NCBI GenBank assembly: GCA_002281555.1
Contig: NCGJ01000002.1
Location: 248,001-312,000 of the forward strand
Reading direction: 5' to 3'
Length of the DNA: 64,000 bases
Origin: Hydrogenophilales bacterium 28-61-23
GTDB lineage: Bacteria > Pseudomonadota > Gammaproteobacteria > Burkholderiales > Thiobacillaceae
The notes under the pieces are model-generated. The model ran no database searches, was not told where the DNA came from, and saw nothing but the letters and a program-made list of their open reading frames with translations. Position numbers and translations under genes: made by a program. Below, piece after piece: positions 27,461-37,789 of this stretch; position 1 is the stretch's first letter; the number at the start of each line of letters is the position of its first letter.

Positions 27461-28645
27461 ATGGCCAAGTTCCTCCGCATGACCGACCTCGACCTCAAGG
27501 GCAAGCGCGTCTTCATCCGCGCCGACCTGAACGTGCCCGTCAAGGACGGCAAGGTCACTAGTGATGCCCGCATCACCGCGTCCATGCCCACCATCGAACA
27601 CGCACTGAAAGCCGGCGCCAAGGTCATGGTGACTTCTCATCTGGGTCGCCCCACCGAAGGCGAGTGGACGGAAGAGGTTTCACTCAAGCCGGTCGCCGAT
27701 GTCATGGCCGCCAAGTTGGGCAAGCCGGTGCGTCTGATCAAGGACTGGGTCGACGGCGGCTTCGAAGTCGCCGAAGGCGAAGTCGTGCTGTTGGAGAATT
27801 GCCGCGTCAACAAAGGCGAGAAGAAGAACGTCGAAGCCACCGCGCGCAAATATGCCGCGCTGTGCGACGTGTTCGTCATGGACGCTTTTGGCACCGCGCA
27901 CCGCGCCGAAGCCTCCACCTACGGCATCGCCCAATACGCGCCGACCGCCTGCGCCGGCAAGCTGGTGTCGGAAGAACTGGAAGCGCTCGACAAGGCGCTT
28001 GCCAACCCGGCCCGGCCGATGGTGGCCATCGTCGGCGGCTCCAAGGTTTCCACCAAACTGACCGTGCTGGAAGCACTGTCCGAGAAGTGCGAACAACTGG
28101 TTGTCGGCGGTGGCATCGCCAACACTTTCCTGGCCGCAACGGGTAAGAACATCGGCAAGTCGCTCTGCGAAGCCGACCTGATCCCGACCGCCCAGGCCCT
28201 GATGGCCAAGATGACCGCCCGTGGCGCCACCATCCCCATCGCCGTCGATGTCGTCTGCGGCAAGCAGTTCGACGCCAACGAACCCGCCGTGGCCAAGGCT
28301 GCCGGTGACGTGGCCGACGACGACATGATCTTCGACATCGGGCCCAAGTCTGCTCAGGAGCTGGTCGACATCATCATGAAGGCGGGTACCGTGGTATGGA
28401 ACGGCCCGGTCGGTGTGTTCGAGTTCGATCAGTTCGGCGCCGGTACCAAGGCCATCGCCATGGCCATCGCCAACACCAAGGCTTTCACACTGGCTGGCGG
28501 TGGTGACACCATCGCGGCCATCCAGAAATACGACATCTACGACAAGGTGTCCTACATCTCCACCGCCGGCGGCGCGTTCCTGGAATATCTTGAAGGCAAG
28601 GTTTTGCCCGCCGTGGATATTCTGGAAAAACGGGCCGCGGGCTGA
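27461..28645 (+). CDS. pgk: Phosphoglycerate kinase
   Basis: 394 residues, usual length. The N-terminal domain has [27 protein letters not shown] and [15 protein letters not shown]. The nucleotide-binding C-terminal domain has [25 protein letters not shown] and [11 protein letters not shown]. It interconverts 1,3-bisphosphoglycerate and 3-phosphoglycerate with ADP/ATP. The ribosome binding site CAGGAG lies upstream of the ATG. It is separated from gap by a repeat element and from pyk by another small inverted-repeat element. Confidence 0.97.
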   Translation: MAKFLRMTDLDLKGKRVFIRADLNVPVKDGKVTSDARITASMPTIEHALKAGAKVMVTSHLGRPTEGEWTEEVSLKPVADVMAAKLGKPVRLIKDWVDGGFEVAEGEVVLLENCRVNKGEKKNVEATARKYAALCDVFVMDAFGTAHRAEASTYGIAQYAPTACAGKLVSEELEALDKALANPARPMVAIVGGSKVSTKLTVLEALSEKCEQLVVGGGIANTFLAATGKNIGKSLCEADLIPTAQALMAKMTARGATIPIAVDVVCGKQFDANEPAVAKAAGDVADDDMIFDIGPKSAQELVDIIMKAGTVVWNGPVGVFEFDQFGAGTKAIAMAIANTKAFTLAGGGDTIAAIQKYDIYDKVSYISTAGGAFLEYLEGKVLPAVDILEKRAAG

Positions 28646-28648
28646 TAC

Positions 28649-28720
28649 GTAGGAGCGCTGCTTTCGCGGCGCGATTTGCGTCTGATCGGCCCGCGGGACT
28701 TTTCTTCACGGGCCTCCTAC
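28649..28720. repeat. Short element with GTAGGAG/CTCCTAC inverted ends
   Basis: A 72-bp segment between pgk and pyk is bounded by perfect 7-bp inverted ends (GTAGGAG 28649-28655, CTCCTAC 28714-28720) with GC-rich inner sequence including GCGCTGCTTTCGCGGCGCG. It resembles the TAGGAGCG-type intergenic repeats of proteobacteria. It is non-coding, though pyk could in principle be read from an in-frame start inside it. Confidence 0.5.
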
Positions 28721-28732
28721 ATCGAGAAAAAC

Positions 28733-30166
28733 ATGCTGCGTAGAACCAAAATAGTCGCCACCCTTGGCCCCGCCTGTTCAGATCCAAAAATCCTGGACAA
28801 GATGATCGAGTGTGGCGTGGATGTCGTCCGCCTGAATTTTTCGCACGGCACCCCGCAAGAACATCAACAGCGTTGTGAACTGGTCCGCTCCATTGCCAAG
28901 ACGCGCGGCCGCGCGGTGGGGGTTCTGGTCGACTTGCAGGGCCCCAAGATTCGGATCGGCAAGTTCAAGGACGGCAAGATCACACTGAATCCCGGCGATC
29001 TCTTCGTTCTTGACGCCACCTGCGAACTCGGCGATCAAACCCGGGTTGGCCTCGACTACAAGGAACTGATTCGCGATGTGGCGCGTGGCGCGACCTTGTT
29101 GCTGGACGATGGCCGCATCGAAATGTGGGTCGAGGAAGTCCTCGACACCGAAGTCCATTGCAAGGTGGTACAGGGCGGCGTGCTGTCCAATAACAAGGGC
29201 ATCAACCGCAAGGGCGGCGGTCTTTCCGCCGCGGCGCTGACCGAAAAAGACATGGAAGACATCAAGACCGCCGCGATGATCAAGGCGGACTATCTTGCTG
29301 TTTCTTTTCCGCGCTCAGCCGCCGACATCGAACTTGCTCGTGGCTTGTTGCATGCGGCGGGCGGATCAGCCTGGATCGTCGCCAAGATCGAACGCGCCGA
29401 GGCGATCGAAGCACTGGAAGAGATCGTCGCGGCATCGGATGCGATCATGGTCGCGCGTGGCGACCTGGGTGTGGAAGTGGGCGATGCCGCCGTGCCGGCC
29501 TTGCAGAAACGCATGATTCGCGCCGCCCGTGAGCAGAACAAAGTCGTCATCACGGCTACGCAGATGATGGAATCGATGATTTCAAGCCCGATCCCGACCC
29601 GTGCCGAGGTGTCCGACGTCGCCAACGCGGTACTCGATGGCACCGACGCGGTGATGCTTTCCGCCGAAACGGCTGCGGGCCTGTATCCGGTAGAAGCCAT
29701 TTCGGCGATGAACCGGGTCTGCCTGGAAGCCGAGAAAGAACTGGAAGCGACCTTCGGCAATCGCATGCTCGATCACGGTTTCCTGCGTGTCGACGAGGCG
29801 ATTGCGATGTCGGCCGCATTTACCGCCATGCACCTCAATATCAAGGCCATTGCCGCCATGACCCAGTCCGGCTCCACGGCCTTGTGGATGTCGCGCATCA
29901 GCACGCATGTGCCGATCTACGCCTTGACGCCCGAAGTTGAAACCCGTAGAAAAGTCACCCTCTTCCGCGGTGTTTACCCCGTCAACTTCCGGCCATCGAC
30001 CCACGAACGCGATCAGCTTCTTTTAGAAGCAGAGGACGAACTTCGACGCCGAGGCGCTGTGCGCAACGGCGACCTGATTTTGCTTACCATAGGCGAGCCC
30101 ATCGGGAAACCGGGTGGAACCAACACCATGAAGATTGTTCGCGTAGGCGAACACAAGAAAGCTTGA
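28733..30166 (+). CDS. pyk: Pyruvate kinase
   Basis: 477 residues from the ATG at 28733 ([18 protein letters not shown]), which matches where the family begins; upstream in-frame codons lie in the repeat. Motifs: [28 protein letters not shown], the [14 protein letters not shown] active-site lysine region, [12 protein letters not shown] and TATQMMESM. The C-terminal allosteric domain is present. It converts PEP and ADP to pyruvate and ATP. Fourth gene of the central-carbon cluster, 28 bp before fba. Confidence 0.96.
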   Translation: MLRRTKIVATLGPACSDPKILDKMIECGVDVVRLNFSHGTPQEHQQRCELVRSIAKTRGRAVGVLVDLQGPKIRIGKFKDGKITLNPGDLFVLDATCELGDQTRVGLDYKELIRDVARGATLLLDDGRIEMWVEEVLDTEVHCKVVQGGVLSNNKGINRKGGGLSAAALTEKDMEDIKTAAMIKADYLAVSFPRSAADIELARGLLHAAGGSAWIVAKIERAEAIEALEEIVAASDAIMVARGDLGVEVGDAAVPALQKRMIRAAREQNKVVITATQMMESMISSPIPTRAEVSDVANAVLDGTDAVMLSAETAAGLYPVEAISAMNRVCLEAEKELEATFGNRMLDHGFLRVDEAIAMSAAFTAMHLNIKAIAAMTQSGSTALWMSRISTHVPIYALTPEVETRRKVTLFRGVYPVNFRPSTHERDQLLLEAEDELRRRGAVRNGDLILLTIGEPIGKPGGTNTMKIVRVGEHKKA

Positions 30167-30194
30167 TTACTTTTATTTTTTAGGAGACTCCCAG

Positions 30195-31262
30195 ATGGCT
30201 CTGATTTCCCTACGTCAACTATTGGACCACGCCGCCGAAAATGGCTACGGTCTACCCGCTTTCAACGTCAACAACATGGAACAGGTTCAGGCCATCATGC
30301 AGGCCGCCGATGCCGCCAACAGCCCGGTGATCCTGCAAGGCTCCGCCGGCGCCCGTTCCTACGCCGGCGAGCCCTTCCTGCGCCACCTGATCCTGGCCGC
30401 CATTGAGCAATATCCGCACATTCCGGTCTGTATGCACCAGGACCACGGCGCCTCCCCCAGCATCTGCTTCCGCTCCATCCAGTCCGGCTTCAGCTCGGTG
30501 ATGATGGACGGCTCCCTGGGCACCGACGGCAAGACCCCGTCCACCTATGAGTACAACGTCGCCACCACCGCCCACGTGGCTGAACTGGCCCATGCCTGCG
30601 GCGTGTCCGTGGAAGGCGAACTGGGCTGCCTGGGTTCCCTGGAAACCGGCAAGGCCGGCGAGGAAGACGGCCACGGCGCCGAAGGCGTGCTGGACCATTC
30701 CGCCCTGCTGACCGATCCCGACGAGGCCGCCGATTTCGTCTCCAAGACCAAGGTGGACGCCCTGGCCATCGCCATCGGCACCAGCCACGGCGCCTACAAG
30801 TTCACCCAGAAGCCCACCGGCAAGGTGCTGCGTATCGACCGGGTGAAGGAGATCCACGCCCGCATCCCCAACGTGCACCTGGTCATGCATGGCTCCTCCT
30901 CGGTGCCGGAAGACTGGCTCGCCATCATCAACAGCTACGGCGGCGACATGGGCCAGACCTACGGCGTGCCGGTGTCCGAGATCGTCGAAGGGATCAAGAA
31001 CGGCGTGCGCAAGGTGAATATCGACACCGACCTGCGCATGGCTTCCACCGGCGCAATTCGCAAGCATCTGGTTGAAAACAAGGCCAATTTCGACCCGCGC
31101 AAGTTCCTCAAGGAAGCCACCAAGGCGATGGCTGGCATCTGCCAGGCGCGCTACGAAGCTTTCGGCGCCGCCGGCATGGCCAGCAAAATCACCAAGGTCT
31201 ATAGCCTGGAAGACATGCAGAAACGCTACGACAAGGGCGAGCTCGACCCCAAGGTCAATTGA
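30195..31262 (+). CDS. fba: Fructose-bisphosphate aldolase, class II
   Basis: 355 residues. Class II features: the [15 protein letters not shown] region, zinc-binding MHQDHGAS (H81, D83, H84), [29 protein letters not shown] and the [12 protein letters not shown] zinc-histidine region with the NIDTDLRMA motif. It cleaves or forms fructose-1,6-bisphosphate and, in autotrophs, sedoheptulose-1,7-bisphosphate. TAGGAGA ribosome binding site. Last gene of the cluster, followed by a strong intrinsic terminator. Confidence 0.97.
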   Translation: MALISLRQLLDHAAENGYGLPAFNVNNMEQVQAIMQAADAANSPVILQGSAGARSYAGEPFLRHLILAAIEQYPHIPVCMHQDHGASPSICFRSIQSGFSSVMMDGSLGTDGKTPSTYEYNVATTAHVAELAHACGVSVEGELGCLGSLETGKAGEEDGHGAEGVLDHSALLTDPDEAADFVSKTKVDALAIAIGTSHGAYKFTQKPTGKVLRIDRVKEIHARIPNVHLVMHGSSSVPEDWLAIINSYGGDMGQTYGVPVSEIVEGIKNGVRKVNIDTDLRMASTGAIRKHLVENKANFDPRKFLKEATKAMAGICQARYEAFGAAGMASKITKVYSLEDMQKRYDKGELDPKVN

Positions 31263-31288
31263 TCTATCCGCGTTGAGTTCGCGCTAAC

Positions 31289-31323
31289 AAGGCGGCCTGG
31301 GTTTATACCCGGCCGCCTTTTTC
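31289..31323 (+). terminator. Intrinsic terminator after fba
   Basis: GGCGGCC-T-GGG (31291-31301), loop TTTATA, CCC-GGCCGCC (31308-31317), then TTTTT. The stem is about 10 bp with one bulge, GC-rich, with a T-run. It closes the tkt-gap-pgk-pyk-fba unit 26 bp after the fba stop. Confidence 0.9.
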
Positions 31324-31339
31324 AATTCAGGATGCTCCC

Positions 31340-32221
31340 ATGACCGATGCACTCTTCGAGACCACCATCACTTCTCTGCCGTTGATCCACAAGGGCAAGG
31401 TTCGCGACATCTATGCCATCGATGACAAGCGCATGTTGATCGTGACAACCGATCGCCTGTCCGCCTTCGATGTCGTCTTGCCAACGCCGATCCCCGGCAA
31501 GGGCAAAGTACTCACCGCCGTCGCCAATTTCTGGTTCGCCAAGCTGGCCGATATCCTGCCCAACCAGATGACCGGTGATGCGCCGGAGTCGGTGGTGAGC
31601 GCGTCCGAGCGCGATCAGGTAACTGGACGCGCGGTGGTGGTCAAAAGACTCAAGGCGTTGCCGGTGGAAGCTATCGTGCGTGGCTACCTGGTCGGTTCAG
31701 GTTGGGCGGAATACAAGCAGAGCGGACAGGTGTGTGGCATTCCGCTGCCAGATCGCATGCAACTGGCCGACCGTCTGCTGGAGCCGCTGTTCACCCCTTC
31801 GACCAAGGCTGCGGTGGGTGAGCATGATGAAAACATCGATTTCGAGCGTTGCCAGGCGCTGCTCGGCAAAACCGTTGCCGCCCAGGTGCGCGATGCCGCC
31901 ATCGCTCTATACAAGGCGGCAGCGGAATATGCGTTGACGCGCGGCATCATCATTGCCGATACCAAGTTCGAATTCGGCCTCGATGAGCACGGAACGCTGA
32001 CGCTGATTGATGAAGTGCTGACGCCGGATTCATCGCGCTTCTGGCCGCTCGACCAGTATCGCGTCGGCGAAAACCCGCCAAGCTACGATAAGCAGTATGT
32101 GCGCGACTGGTTGACCGCTTCGGGCTGGAACAAGCAGGCGCCGGGCCCTGTGCTGCCGCAAGAGGTTGTCGAACGCACCGCCGAGAAATATCACGAAGCC
32201 CTGCGCCTGCTGACAAGCTGA
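31340..32221 (+). CDS. purC: Phosphoribosylaminoimidazole-succinocarboxamide synthase
   Basis: 293 residues, the longer SAICAR-synthetase type. [29 protein letters not shown] covers the N-terminal ATP site. [16 protein letters not shown] and [30 protein letters not shown] carry the second family signature. It joins CAIR and aspartate in purine synthesis. It lies just after the fba terminator and so needs its own promoter, which I could not identify in the 16-bp gap. It is convergent with prsR. Confidence 0.96.
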   Translation: MTDALFETTITSLPLIHKGKVRDIYAIDDKRMLIVTTDRLSAFDVVLPTPIPGKGKVLTAVANFWFAKLADILPNQMTGDAPESVVSASERDQVTGRAVVVKRLKALPVEAIVRGYLVGSGWAEYKQSGQVCGIPLPDRMQLADRLLEPLFTPSTKAAVGEHDENIDFERCQALLGKTVAAQVRDAAIALYKAAAEYALTRGIIIADTKFEFGLDEHGTLTLIDEVLTPDSSRFWPLDQYRVGENPPSYDKQYVRDWLTASGWNKQAPGPVLPQEVVERTAEKYHEALRLLTS

Positions 32222-32230
32222 ATGATAAGC

Positions 32231-32260
32231 GCGGGGCGCGGGCTATTTGATCAGCCCCGC
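32231..32260. terminator. Candidate bidirectional hairpin between purC and prsR
   Basis: GCGGGGC (32231-32237) and GCCCCGC (32254-32260) form a perfect 7-bp stem in the 42-bp gap between convergent genes. There is no T-run on either side, so intrinsic termination is uncertain. Confidence 0.4.
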
Positions 32261-32263
32261 CAG

Positions 32264-33634
32264 CTATTGTTTCAGGCCAAAGCGGTTCATCAGGTCGTAC
32301 AACGTCGGCCGTGACACACCAAGAAGTTCCGAAGCCTGCGCAACGCTGCCATTGCATCTGGCCAATGCTTTGATAACCGCGCCACGTTCGGCTTCGTCGC
32401 GTACCTGACGCAGATTGAGCGGTTCGTTTTCAATGTTAGCGTGGGTGGCGAGGCCGAGGTCGGCCAGGCCGACTTTGGGGCCGTCGGACATGATGACCGC
32501 GCGTTTGATGGTGTTTTCCATCTCGCGCACATTGCCCGGCCAAGGGTGTGCTTCGATAGCGTGCATGGCTTCTTGCGTGAAACCTCGCAACGGCCGCCCC
32601 TGTGTGATCACCATTCGTTCCAGGAAGGCATGCGCAAGGAGCGAGCTATCGCCCTGACGCTCGCGCAAAGGCGGAATATGCACCGAGATTTCCGACAGCC
32701 GATAAAACAAATCTTCCCGGAACTGGCCGGTCTTGATCTGTTCCGCCAGGTTTTGATGGGTCGCGGCGACAACACGCACGTCAACCGGAATTTCGCCACG
32801 GCCGCCAAGGCGTTCTATCACGCGCTCCTGCAAGAAGCGCAGCAGTTTTGCCTGCAGCGACATCGGCAGGTCGCCGATCTCGTCCAGGAACAGGGTGCCT
32901 CGATGCGCGTATTCGATCTTGCCGACTGTTTGCTTGGATGCGCCGGTGAACGCGCCTTTCTCGTAGCCGAACAGCTCCGACTCGAGCAGGTTATCCGGTA
33001 TTGCCGCGCAGTTGATTGCGATAAACCTTTCCTTGTTGCGCGGCGAAAGTTCATGCAAACCGCGCGCCAGCACCTCTTTGCCCGTGCCCGACTCGCCCAG
33101 CAACAGTACCGATGCATCGCTAGGCGCGACTTTTTCTATCGTGCGGCATACCTTGAGCATTTGCGGATCGCTGGTAAGCAGGCCTTGCAAAGGCTCCGAG
33201 CGGGTGCGCATCATCAGCACGCGATTCTCCTGTTCCAGCTCATAGACGCGGAATGCACGCGCAATCACCATTTTTAGAATCTGTTCTTCAAACGGCTTGT
33301 GATAGAAATCGAAAGCGCCCAGGCTGATCGCCTTGATGGCATTGCCCCGATCCTGATTTCCGGTGACCACGATGATTTTCGAGGCCGGGCAGAGTTGCAG
33401 AATTTGCTGCAGAGTCGCCAAACCCTCGGTTGCGCCATCCGGATCGGGCGGCAGGCCAAGATCAAGCAGCACGACGGCGGGTTCAAACCGACGCAGTTGC
33501 GCGAGCGCGGATTCACGATCTCCCGTTGCCAGAATCTCATAATCGTCCAGGCTCCATTTGATTTGCTTCTGAAGCCCGACATCGTCTTCTACCAGCAGAA
33601 TTTTCGGTGGTTTGTCGTTTGTTTTTTCGCTCAT
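32264..33634 (-). CDS. prsR: PEP-CTERM system sigma-54 response regulator PrsR
   Basis: 456 residues. Receiver domain (ILLVEDD, phospho-acceptor D58 in VVLLDLGLPP), AAA+ sigma-54 activator domain (LLLGESGTGKEVLARG Walker A, ELFGYEKGAFTGAS with the GAFTGA loop, LFLDEIGDLPM Walker B) and a C-terminal Fis-type helix-turn-helix (VAQASELLGVSRPTLYDLM). The family (TIGR02915) activates genes for PEP-CTERM/exosortase-linked surface proteins with RpoN. It overlaps prsK by ATGA, so kinase and regulator are co-translated. A PEP-CTERM substrate is encoded near 58 kb. Confidence 0.94.
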   Translation of the reverse strand: MSEKTNDKPPKILLVEDDVGLQKQIKWSLDDYEILATGDRESALAQLRRFEPAVVLLDLGLPPDPDGATEGLATLQQILQLCPASKIIVVTGNQDRGNAIKAISLGAFDFYHKPFEEQILKMVIARAFRVYELEQENRVLMMRTRSEPLQGLLTSDPQMLKVCRTIEKVAPSDASVLLLGESGTGKEVLARGLHELSPRNKERFIAINCAAIPDNLLESELFGYEKGAFTGASKQTVGKIEYAHRGTLFLDEIGDLPMSLQAKLLRFLQERVIERLGGRGEIPVDVRVVAATHQNLAEQIKTGQFREDLFYRLSEISVHIPPLRERQGDSSLLAHAFLERMVITQGRPLRGFTQEAMHAIEAHPWPGNVREMENTIKRAVIMSDGPKVGLADLGLATHANIENEPLNLRQVRDEAERGAVIKALARCNGSVAQASELLGVSRPTLYDLMNRFGLKQ

Positions 33635-35712
33635 GGTGTCGTCGATTCAGAGATTAACGGCAGGCGGATGGTGAATAGTGTGCCGCGCCCCGGTTGACTG
33701 GCAACCTGAATGCTGCCGTTCAATTCCTGAACATATTCTTTGCATTCATAGGCGCCAATGCCCATACCTGTACCTTTTGTTGATGCAAAAGGACGAAACA
33801 GACGTTCGCGGATGAATGCGGCGTCCATACCGGAGCCCGAATCCTCAACCGTCAAGACAGCCCAGTCATCCGCCCGGGCGAGTGTAACACCCACATTTCC
33901 CGTGTATGGCGTGGCTTCGATGGCGTTCTGGACCAGATGGCCGACCACTCGAACCAGCTTTTCGCGCTCGGCTTTGACGCGCATGCCGTCCGCCTCGACA
34001 CGCAATTGCGGCTTCAGGCTGAATGCGCTTTTCGATTGCATGACTTCCGCCAAGAGCCCAGTCAGGTCGACGGTGCTCTTGTCGCTGACCTCCGGTTCAT
34101 CGCTCAGTTTCAGCAGCATACGGTTCATACGAGCAACCGAGCTTTCAATCGTCGCCAGCATGTCCTCCTGGAATGCCGGTTTGTGTTTGTGTTTCTCGGC
34201 GTTGGCAAGCAACAGTGAAAGTTGCGCGACGAGATTTTTGATGTCGTGCACAACGAAAGCGGATGCCCGATTAAAGGATTCGAACTGACGTGCCACTGTC
34301 AACGCTTCGGCGGCCTGGGCTTGGGCCAGGTGGGCGGCGGCTTGGCGCGCGGCGGTTTTCAGCAGATCGTTGATTTCCCAATCCATGCCGGGTTGGCTCA
34401 TCGATGTGGCCAGGACAACGAAACCGGACAGACGGTCATGCCAGAGCAAGGGTATGACCAGCCATGCTTTTTCACACGCCAGCAGCCAAGCAGGAATATT
34501 TGCTTCCGCCAGTAATTCCGGTTGTTCTTTGCAATCTTTCAAGTTCAGGACAGATTGGCTGCGTGCCAGGAATGCTGAAAATGGGTGCTCCGCCGGCAGT
34601 TGCCCATCCAGCTCGCCGAAATTCCAATGCGCCACGCGTCGGTAAGCGCCATTTTCCTGTACCAGCCATAGCGTGGCCGCCGGGCTATCGACCAGACGAG
34701 CCATGGCTTGCATGCTGCGGTCATAAACCTGCGCATCCGGTTCGCCTTCGGTCAGCATCGAGGTGAAACGCAACCACTCTTCGCGATAATCGTAGCGGTA
34801 ACGGAAGAAATGTTTGGCCAGATAAACCCTTAACTTGGCGCGCACCGTGCTGGAAAAAACCGCTAGCAACAACACCAAAGCCGCACCGAACAAGAATACC
34901 GTCTGAAAAATCGCCCCCCATTCGCCGCCGGCAAAACGGATGTAGTAACCCGCTCCGGCCATCAACATCAGATACAGTCCCGCGCCCATGAGTGCCGCGC
35001 TGTGGAATGCCATGCGATGTGAAATCGCCAATTTCATATCGGTATTGGCCCGGCGGCGCAGGGAAATCCACAATAGCGGCACCAACAATGCATTCACCGC
35101 GCCACGCGCAACCCAGCCATCCTGCGAGATGGCCGCAAACAACATCGCTTCCGAGTAAAGATAGAAATCGAAGACGAATATGCCGCCCAATGCCAAACAT
35201 AAATGTTTGACGCCCCAGCGCTCTTGCTCGTTTGAGTTGCGATAAAACTGTTCGACCAGAACCATGCCGGCCACCGCAAATAATGCCGGATAGACCGCCT
35301 CGACCCAGTAAGCAAGTTTGTCGAAGGGGAAAAGCAGCGTGAAGACCTGGCTCGCAAACGCCAGTATCGCGAGTGCGCTCAAACCAAGGCCAAGGAATGA
35401 AAGGGGGTCGCCACGCTCGCTCTTTGCGCTGTCGCCCTTGACACGTAAGGCGCGCAAATTGCGCCACAGAAACCACACCCAGACCAGGTTGCGTCCGAGT
35501 TCCGCCAATACGGCCAGTTCATGCCCGGCGCGCAGCAATGCCTGGAAGGCGAGAACGCTTGCCCATAGAAAACTCGCGGCGGCCGGAACCGCCAGGCCAG
35601 GGACGCCGGGCGGGCCATCGCGGCCTCGGGAGGTCAGGGCAAGCAGTGCAAATGCAATAGCGGCCAAGCCATAACTTATGGCGGCAATGCTGACGCCGTG
35701 CTCTACAGACAT
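33631..35712 (-). CDS. prsK: PEP-CTERM system histidine kinase PrsK
   Basis: 693 residues. The N-terminal ~300 residues hold a series of hydrophobic membrane segments (SYGLAAIAFALLAL, ASFLWASVLAFQALL, LFAVAGMVLVEQFY and others). A GAF-like region follows, with a DHp helix whose phospho-histidine is in SAFVVHDIKNLVAQLSLLL. The HATPase domain (VVGHLVQNAIEATPYTG, LTVEDSGSGMD, TKGTGMGIGAYECKEYV) is C-terminal. This matches the PrsK family (TIGR02916), always paired with PrsR. The input signal is unknown. Confidence 0.93.
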   Translation of the reverse strand: MSVEHGVSIAAISYGLAAIAFALLALTSRGRDGPPGVPGLAVPAAASFLWASVLAFQALLRAGHELAVLAELGRNLVWVWFLWRNLRALRVKGDSAKSERGDPLSFLGLGLSALAILAFASQVFTLLFPFDKLAYWVEAVYPALFAVAGMVLVEQFYRNSNEQERWGVKHLCLALGGIFVFDFYLYSEAMLFAAISQDGWVARGAVNALLVPLLWISLRRRANTDMKLAISHRMAFHSAALMGAGLYLMLMAGAGYYIRFAGGEWGAIFQTVFLFGAALVLLLAVFSSTVRAKLRVYLAKHFFRYRYDYREEWLRFTSMLTEGEPDAQVYDRSMQAMARLVDSPAATLWLVQENGAYRRVAHWNFGELDGQLPAEHPFSAFLARSQSVLNLKDCKEQPELLAEANIPAWLLACEKAWLVIPLLWHDRLSGFVVLATSMSQPGMDWEINDLLKTAARQAAAHLAQAQAAEALTVARQFESFNRASAFVVHDIKNLVAQLSLLLANAEKHKHKPAFQEDMLATIESSVARMNRMLLKLSDEPEVSDKSTVDLTGLLAEVMQSKSAFSLKPQLRVEADGMRVKAEREKLVRVVGHLVQNAIEATPYTGNVGVTLARADDWAVLTVEDSGSGMDAAFIRERLFRPFASTKGTGMGIGAYECKEYVQELNGSIQVASQPGRGTLFTIRLPLISESTTP

Positions 35713-35735
35713 ATCATTGGCGCGGCACCTATGAG

Positions 35736-37124
35736 CTACCGCACTCCTTTGCCCAACACGACAACCTGGGTGGTTTGCAGAAGCACCATCAGATCTAGAA
35801 ACAGGCTGTGATTCTTGACGTAATAGAGGTCGTACTGGAGTTTATTCATGGCATCTTCAACGCTGGCGCCATAGGGAAACTTGACTTGCGCCCAACCGGT
35901 AATGCCAGGTTTAACACTATGGCGGGCATGGTAATAAGGAATCTGCGCGGCGAGTTCATTGACGAAGTAAGGCCGCTCCGGGCGCGGGCCGACAAAACTC
36001 ATGTGGCCAAAAAACACATTCAGGACCTGGGGCAGTTCATCGATGCGTGTGCGGCGGATGAAGCGGCCAACCCGCGTTGTGCGATCGTCTTTTTGTCGTG
36101 CCCAGACCGGCAGGCCATCCTTTTCCGCATCGGTAAACATGCTGCGGAATTTGAAGATGGTAAAAGGATGGCCAAACTGGCCGATACGTTCCTGGGTGTA
36201 GAACACGGGTCCTTTGCTTTCCAACCGGATCAGCGCTGCGGTAAGCAGCATGATGGGCATGCCCATCAGGAGGAATGAGCCGCTCACGACCAGGTCGAAC
36301 AGACGTTTGACCACATCTCTGCTGGATCCTTGAGTGAATCCTTCCGCGAAGATCATCCAGCTCGCATTGATCGCCTCCAGCGGCAATATGCCGGTCTGAC
36401 GCTCAAAAAAAGCCGGTAGATCGAGAATGTGCAGGCCGCGCAACTTGCATTCAAGCAAATCCGTCATGGGCAAACCGCCGCCCCGACGTTCTCGTACCGC
36501 CACCACAATTTCGCTGACGCCCAAGTGGGTCGCCGTTTCAAACAGGGAACGTTCCGTTTCCTCAAGAATCCGCTCGCGCGAGACATAGTGGTGCACCGCG
36601 CCAAGCGGCATGAAGCCCACGATGCACAGCCCCTGCGCCTCTCCGGAGGCGGTCAGTTCCTCAATCTTTGCCGCCCGAGTGCCGGTGCCGAGCACCAGGA
36701 TACGTTTCTTGAATAAATCGGTCTTGTCCCACTCCATAAACAACAACCGGATCAATATCGAGGCGAGTCCGGCAACAATGATGCCGACGAGGTATTCGGC
36801 CCCCACCGGGAAAACCTGCGGCAAGAACTGCCCGCCCAGCGCCAACACCCCAGCCGCGATGAACACGCTGCCAACGACGCGCGTTAAAAGACTGACCACC
36901 CCCTTGGTCCACTCCCAGTCATAAAGTCCAAAAGTGGAGTTCAGCAGAGTCAGGATCGCGGCGAACATGAACGGCTTGTAGGCCGCGTCGGAAATGGCGC
37001 CCAAAAGCTGCGCGTTGCCATATCGCTCGGATGCGAATTCGCTTACGTAATAAAAAAACAAAAACTCGACCAGGGTGAGCAGCAACATGCTCACGGGGAT
37101 GTAATGTCGAAAGAACCGGATCAT
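35736..37124 (-). CDS. PEP-CTERM-associated undecaprenyl-phosphate sugar transferase (EpsB-type)
   Basis: 462 residues. Several N-terminal membrane helices are followed by a CoA-binding-like domain (RILVLGTGTRAAKIEEL) and a C-terminal bacterial sugar transferase domain: RLFDLVVSGSFLLMGMPIML, GPVFYTQERIGQFG, TIFKFRSMFTDAE, DELPQVLNVFFGHMSFVGPR and KPGITGWAQV. It would load the first sugar phosphate on undecaprenyl phosphate for an exopolysaccharide. TIGR03013-type enzymes go with PEP-CTERM/exosortase loci. No other polysaccharide genes or exosortase lie nearby. It is upstream of prsK by 23 bp. Confidence 0.92.
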   Translation of the reverse strand: MIRFFRHYIPVSMLLLTLVEFLFFYYVSEFASERYGNAQLLGAISDAAYKPFMFAAILTLLNSTFGLYDWEWTKGVVSLLTRVVGSVFIAAGVLALGGQFLPQVFPVGAEYLVGIIVAGLASILIRLLFMEWDKTDLFKKRILVLGTGTRAAKIEELTASGEAQGLCIVGFMPLGAVHHYVSRERILEETERSLFETATHLGVSEIVVAVRERRGGGLPMTDLLECKLRGLHILDLPAFFERQTGILPLEAINASWMIFAEGFTQGSSRDVVKRLFDLVVSGSFLLMGMPIMLLTAALIRLESKGPVFYTQERIGQFGHPFTIFKFRSMFTDAEKDGLPVWARQKDDRTTRVGRFIRRTRIDELPQVLNVFFGHMSFVGPRPERPYFVNELAAQIPYYHARHSVKPGITGWAQVKFPYGASVEDAMNKLQYDLYYVKNHSLFLDLMVLLQTTQVVVLGKGVR

Positions 37125-37179
37125 GTCTGCGCTGATTCGAAAAAATTAGTTAGGAGGAATCGGCAAGCACTCGTCCGAG

Positions 37180-37788
37180 TCAGGATTGAGGCATGCAACT
37201 TTGGGGCGAGCCCGGCTCCGACCTTGGCGTCAACAAGAGCTTTTCCAGTTGCGACAGGTTGAGCTTGGGGCGCCTTGCGCCAGCATTCCCATGGTGGTTT
37301 TCGCCTGTGCCGATGCGCACCAACACGTCGGCGGGCTCGGAATAAATCAAATAAACCATACGCCCGCCCTTGTCCTGGGTCTTGAATTCAATATTTTTGT
37401 TGACCAGGTATTGCTCAAAATCTTTGCTTGAGTCCGAGTTGATATCCAGTTCGATGAGGCTGTGATCGGAAACCGCGCCAGAGGCGACTGTGCCTGTGAG
37501 ACTTGGTGAAAACGGCTCGAATACGCGCATTACAGCTAACGCCTGCTGGCGCAAGCCAAGTAACAATTCGGCCTGTTCTTCCGGTTCATAAAGCGATTGT
37601 CGGTAAATGAGCGCCGCGTCGATCTCGTCATTGCTGGGTAAACCGCTTCCATCCGGCAATCCCAAGCTGCGCGCCGCTTTGCGCTTGGCCAGGGCGTAAT
37701 CCTGAATGCCATGTTCCGCAATCAGCCGCGCCGCAAGATCAGCGATGCGTATTCGATTCTGCAGGGTATGCACATCTCGTACTGACAT
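37180..37788 (-). CDS. Conserved hypothetical protein (nucleotide-binding-like, unassigned)
   Basis: 201 residues starting at ATG 37788, 1 bp after the mrcA stop; an earlier in-frame start would overlap mrcA. The N-terminal part (LQNRIRIADLAARLIAEHGI, DYALAKRKAARSLGLP, GLPSNDEIDAAL) is a small helical domain found in many betaproteobacteria, often mis-named UDP-N-acetylmuramate-alanine ligase. The middle holds a possible small mixed alpha/beta domain (HSLIELDINSDSSKDFEQYL, IEFKTQDKGGRMVYLIY). No catalytic motif is recognised. It is cotranscribed with mrcA and lies before the PEP-CTERM genes. Confidence 0.75.
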   Translation of the reverse strand: MSVRDVHTLQNRIRIADLAARLIAEHGIQDYALAKRKAARSLGLPDGSGLPSNDEIDAALIYRQSLYEPEEQAELLLGLRQQALAVMRVFEPFSPSLTGTVASGAVSDHSLIELDINSDSSKDFEQYLVNKNIEFKTQDKGGRMVYLIYSEPADVLVRIGTGENHHGNAGARRPKLNLSQLEKLLLTPRSEPGSPQSCMPQS

Positions 37789-37789
37789 T

